Assembly: GCA_025350985.1 (NCBI GenBank)
Contig: JANXWU010000134.1
Location: 1 to 5,516 of the forward strand
Direction: 5' to 3'
DNA from: Spartobacteria bacterium
GTDB lineage: Bacteria > Verrucomicrobiota > Verrucomicrobiia > Chthoniobacterales > Chthoniobacteraceae
Length of the DNA stretch: 5,516 nucleotides
The notes under the pieces were generated by a model. The model was not told the origin of the DNA and made no database searches. It saw only the letters and a list, made by a program, of their open reading frames with translations. Of this stretch, positions 4,805 to 5,516 are shown in pieces. Every line of letters starts with the position of its first letter. The stretch's first letter is position 1. Both the position numbers and the translations under genes were made by a program.

Positions 4805-5095
4805 ATGCACACTATCATATTAAGTTTTTTATTATCAGCGGCACAACATTTTATCCAAGCATTAATTGGCGCGCACGTATTTCAAGAGATTGAAAATCTA
4901 GTGAATACACAAGTTAATACTACTTTAACCGGCGACCAAAAGAAACAAGCCGTACATGACGGATTAAAAGCTATTCAAGGCGACGTCGGCTACTCGATAA
5001 ATAATACCGCACAATGGGCTTTAAATCTAGGAATAGAAACAGCCGTAACAACTATGAATATAAAAGCTGGTAAAACAGCAAATAATGCCGGATAA
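4805..5095 (+). CDS. Small protein with N-terminal hydrophobic helix, unknown function
   Basis: The 96-residue product has an N-terminal hydrophobic stretch (TIILSFLLSAAQHFIQALIG, 3-22), which could be a signal peptide or membrane anchor. A Gln/Asn/Thr-rich linker with NTQVNTTLTGDQKKQ (34-48) follows. A helical C-terminal half contains LKAIQGDVG (54-62) and WALNLGIETAV (71-81). AAAGGA at 4793-4798 is a good ribosome binding site, 6 bases before ATG. It lies between the holin and two other envelope-linked genes, so a role in lysis or in the virion's contact with the cell envelope is plausible. I do not recognise the family. The last 11 bases overlap the next gene. Confidence 0.7.
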   Translation: MHTIILSFLLSAAQHFIQALIGAHVFQEIENLVNTQVNTTLTGDQKKQAVHDGLKAIQGDVGYSINNTAQWALNLGIETAVTTMNIKAGKTANNAG

Positions 5096-5276
5096 AGATT
5101 GTTTAGAGCGTCGCGAAAAAATGACCGACGCGGAATTGGACTCAATCGCCGAACGCTTAGAGCAACGTATTTACGAGAATATCGGTAAAGGTGTAGTAAA
5201 ACGTTTTTTATGGATTGTCGGTATTATTAGCATTTCTGTTTATTTTTACTTGAAAAGTAAAGGGATTATATTATGA
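5085..5276 (+). CDS. Small single-span membrane protein, unknown function
   Basis: The 63-residue product has a charged, helical N-terminal half (for example AELDSIAERLEQRIYENIG, 16-34) and one C-terminal membrane helix (FLWIVGIISISVYFYL, 41-56), ending in a short basic tail. The start at 5085 overlaps the previous stop by 11 bases, which suits translational coupling. ATG 5121 (residue 13, MTDAELDS) is an equally possible start, and the protein from there looks like a more typical complete unit. Neither has a strong Shine-Dalgarno site. An amphipathic helix followed by a membrane span could suit an antiholin, an inner-membrane spanin-like protein or a minor membrane virion protein. None of these is supported by a specific motif. 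The stop overlaps the ATG of the LysM gene as ATGA. Confidence 0.65.
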   Translation: MPDKDCLERREKMTDAELDSIAERLEQRIYENIGKGVVKRFLWIVGIISISVYFYLKSKGIIL

Positions 5277-5516
5277 ACTATATAGTAAAAAGAGGTGACA
5301 CTCTTACAAAAATTGCTGTGCGATTTTCGACGACTGTTAAACGCATTGCGGCGGATAATAACATCGCAAACGTAAACAAAATCTATGCCGGTCAAACGCT
5401 AACGATTAATAGTACAAACACATCACAGCCTTCATTTAGCACTGATAATCCGTTAGCGCTAATGAATAATGAGCAAGTAATACCCGCCGGTAGCGGATTG
5501 CGATTGCCGCAAAACG
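5273..5516 (+). CDS. LysM-domain protein, 3' end beyond the window
   Basis: The frame opens at ATG 5273 and stays open to the last complete codon at 5515, giving 81 residues. Residues 2-45 are a clear LysM domain: YIVKRGDTLTKIA (3-15), a middle helix with AADNNIANVNKI (26-37) and YAGQTLTI (38-45). LysM binds the N-acetylglucosamine part of peptidoglycan. A Ser/Thr/Asn-rich linker follows (46-58), and the rest lies outside the window. There is no signal peptide, so it would act after lysis, in the virion or from inside. The start overlaps the stop of the membrane protein as ATGA, with AAAGGGA at 5257-5263 as ribosome binding site. It may carry a second wall-degrading domain downstream, or be a wall-binding virion or spike protein. 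Confidence 0.88.
   Translation, partial: MNYIVKRGDTLTKIAVRFSTTVKRIAADNNIANVNKIYAGQTLTINSTNTSQPSFSTDNPLALMNNEQVIPAGSGLRLPQN

Noticed and set aside
1..5516. tRNA, rRNA, CRISPR array, insertion sequence or restriction/defence genes
   Set aside because: I saw no cloverleaf, spaced-repeat array, transposase motif or terminal inverted repeats on either strand; the only sizeable repeat is the lysozyme duplication.

Overview
The window looks like part of a small bacterial virus (phage or prophage) genome, read entirely on the + strand. About ten genes are tightly packed in one direction, nearly all with clear Shine-Dalgarno sites (AAGG, AAAGGA or GAGG types). The genes fall into a virion-like block followed by a lysis block. 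There is no tRNA, rRNA, CRISPR array, transposase or obvious metabolic gene. The host is probably a Gram-negative bacterium of moderate-to-low GC. This is inferred from a lysozyme-holin cassette followed by a possible lipoprotein; it cannot be read directly.

Layout. The window opens inside a gene whose start lies upstream (3-476, unknown function). A consensus-like sigma-70 promoter (480-508) begins four bases after its stop. It would yield a leader of about 90 nt containing two mutually exclusive hairpins, the second of which covers the ribosome binding site of the next gene. That gene (605-1279) encodes an arginine-rich protein with a glycine/alanine-rich hydrophobic middle. Next comes a 17-bp repeat in two copies, then a 235-residue beta-rich protein that is my best candidate for the major capsid protein (1338-2045), closed by a strong intrinsic terminator (2068-2103). 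Two more beta-rich putative virion proteins follow (2138-2578 and 2682-3299). No terminase, portal, tail-tube or tape-measure gene is visible, and the capsid-type proteins are small. A tailless jelly-roll virus is therefore a reasonable hypothesis, but not proven.

The lysis block starts with a membrane-anchored GH24 (T4-type) lysozyme at 3303-3893. It is followed by a second lysozyme gene (3910-4389) that arose by an exact head-to-tail duplication of 496 bp (3431-3926 and 3927-4422). The duplication also copied the ribosome binding site and first codons of the downstream holin gene, and these now start the second lysozyme. The second copy has no membrane anchor and has changed residues at the catalytic Thr/Ser position and at a conserved Asn-Val-Gly motif, so it may be a pseudo-enzyme. 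A two-helix holin (4406-4711) follows, with an out-of-phase ORF (4566-4790) that starts with a lipoprotein signal and could be an outer-membrane spanin. Then come two small hydrophobic-segment proteins (4805-5095 and 5085-5276) and a LysM-domain protein that runs off the window (5273 onward). The last two starts overlap the preceding stops, which suggests translational coupling.

In outline, the first half would build the particle and the second half would open the cell wall. The most unusual element is the recent birth of the second lysozyme by duplication and start-codon capture, combined with patchy divergence and loss of catalytic residues.
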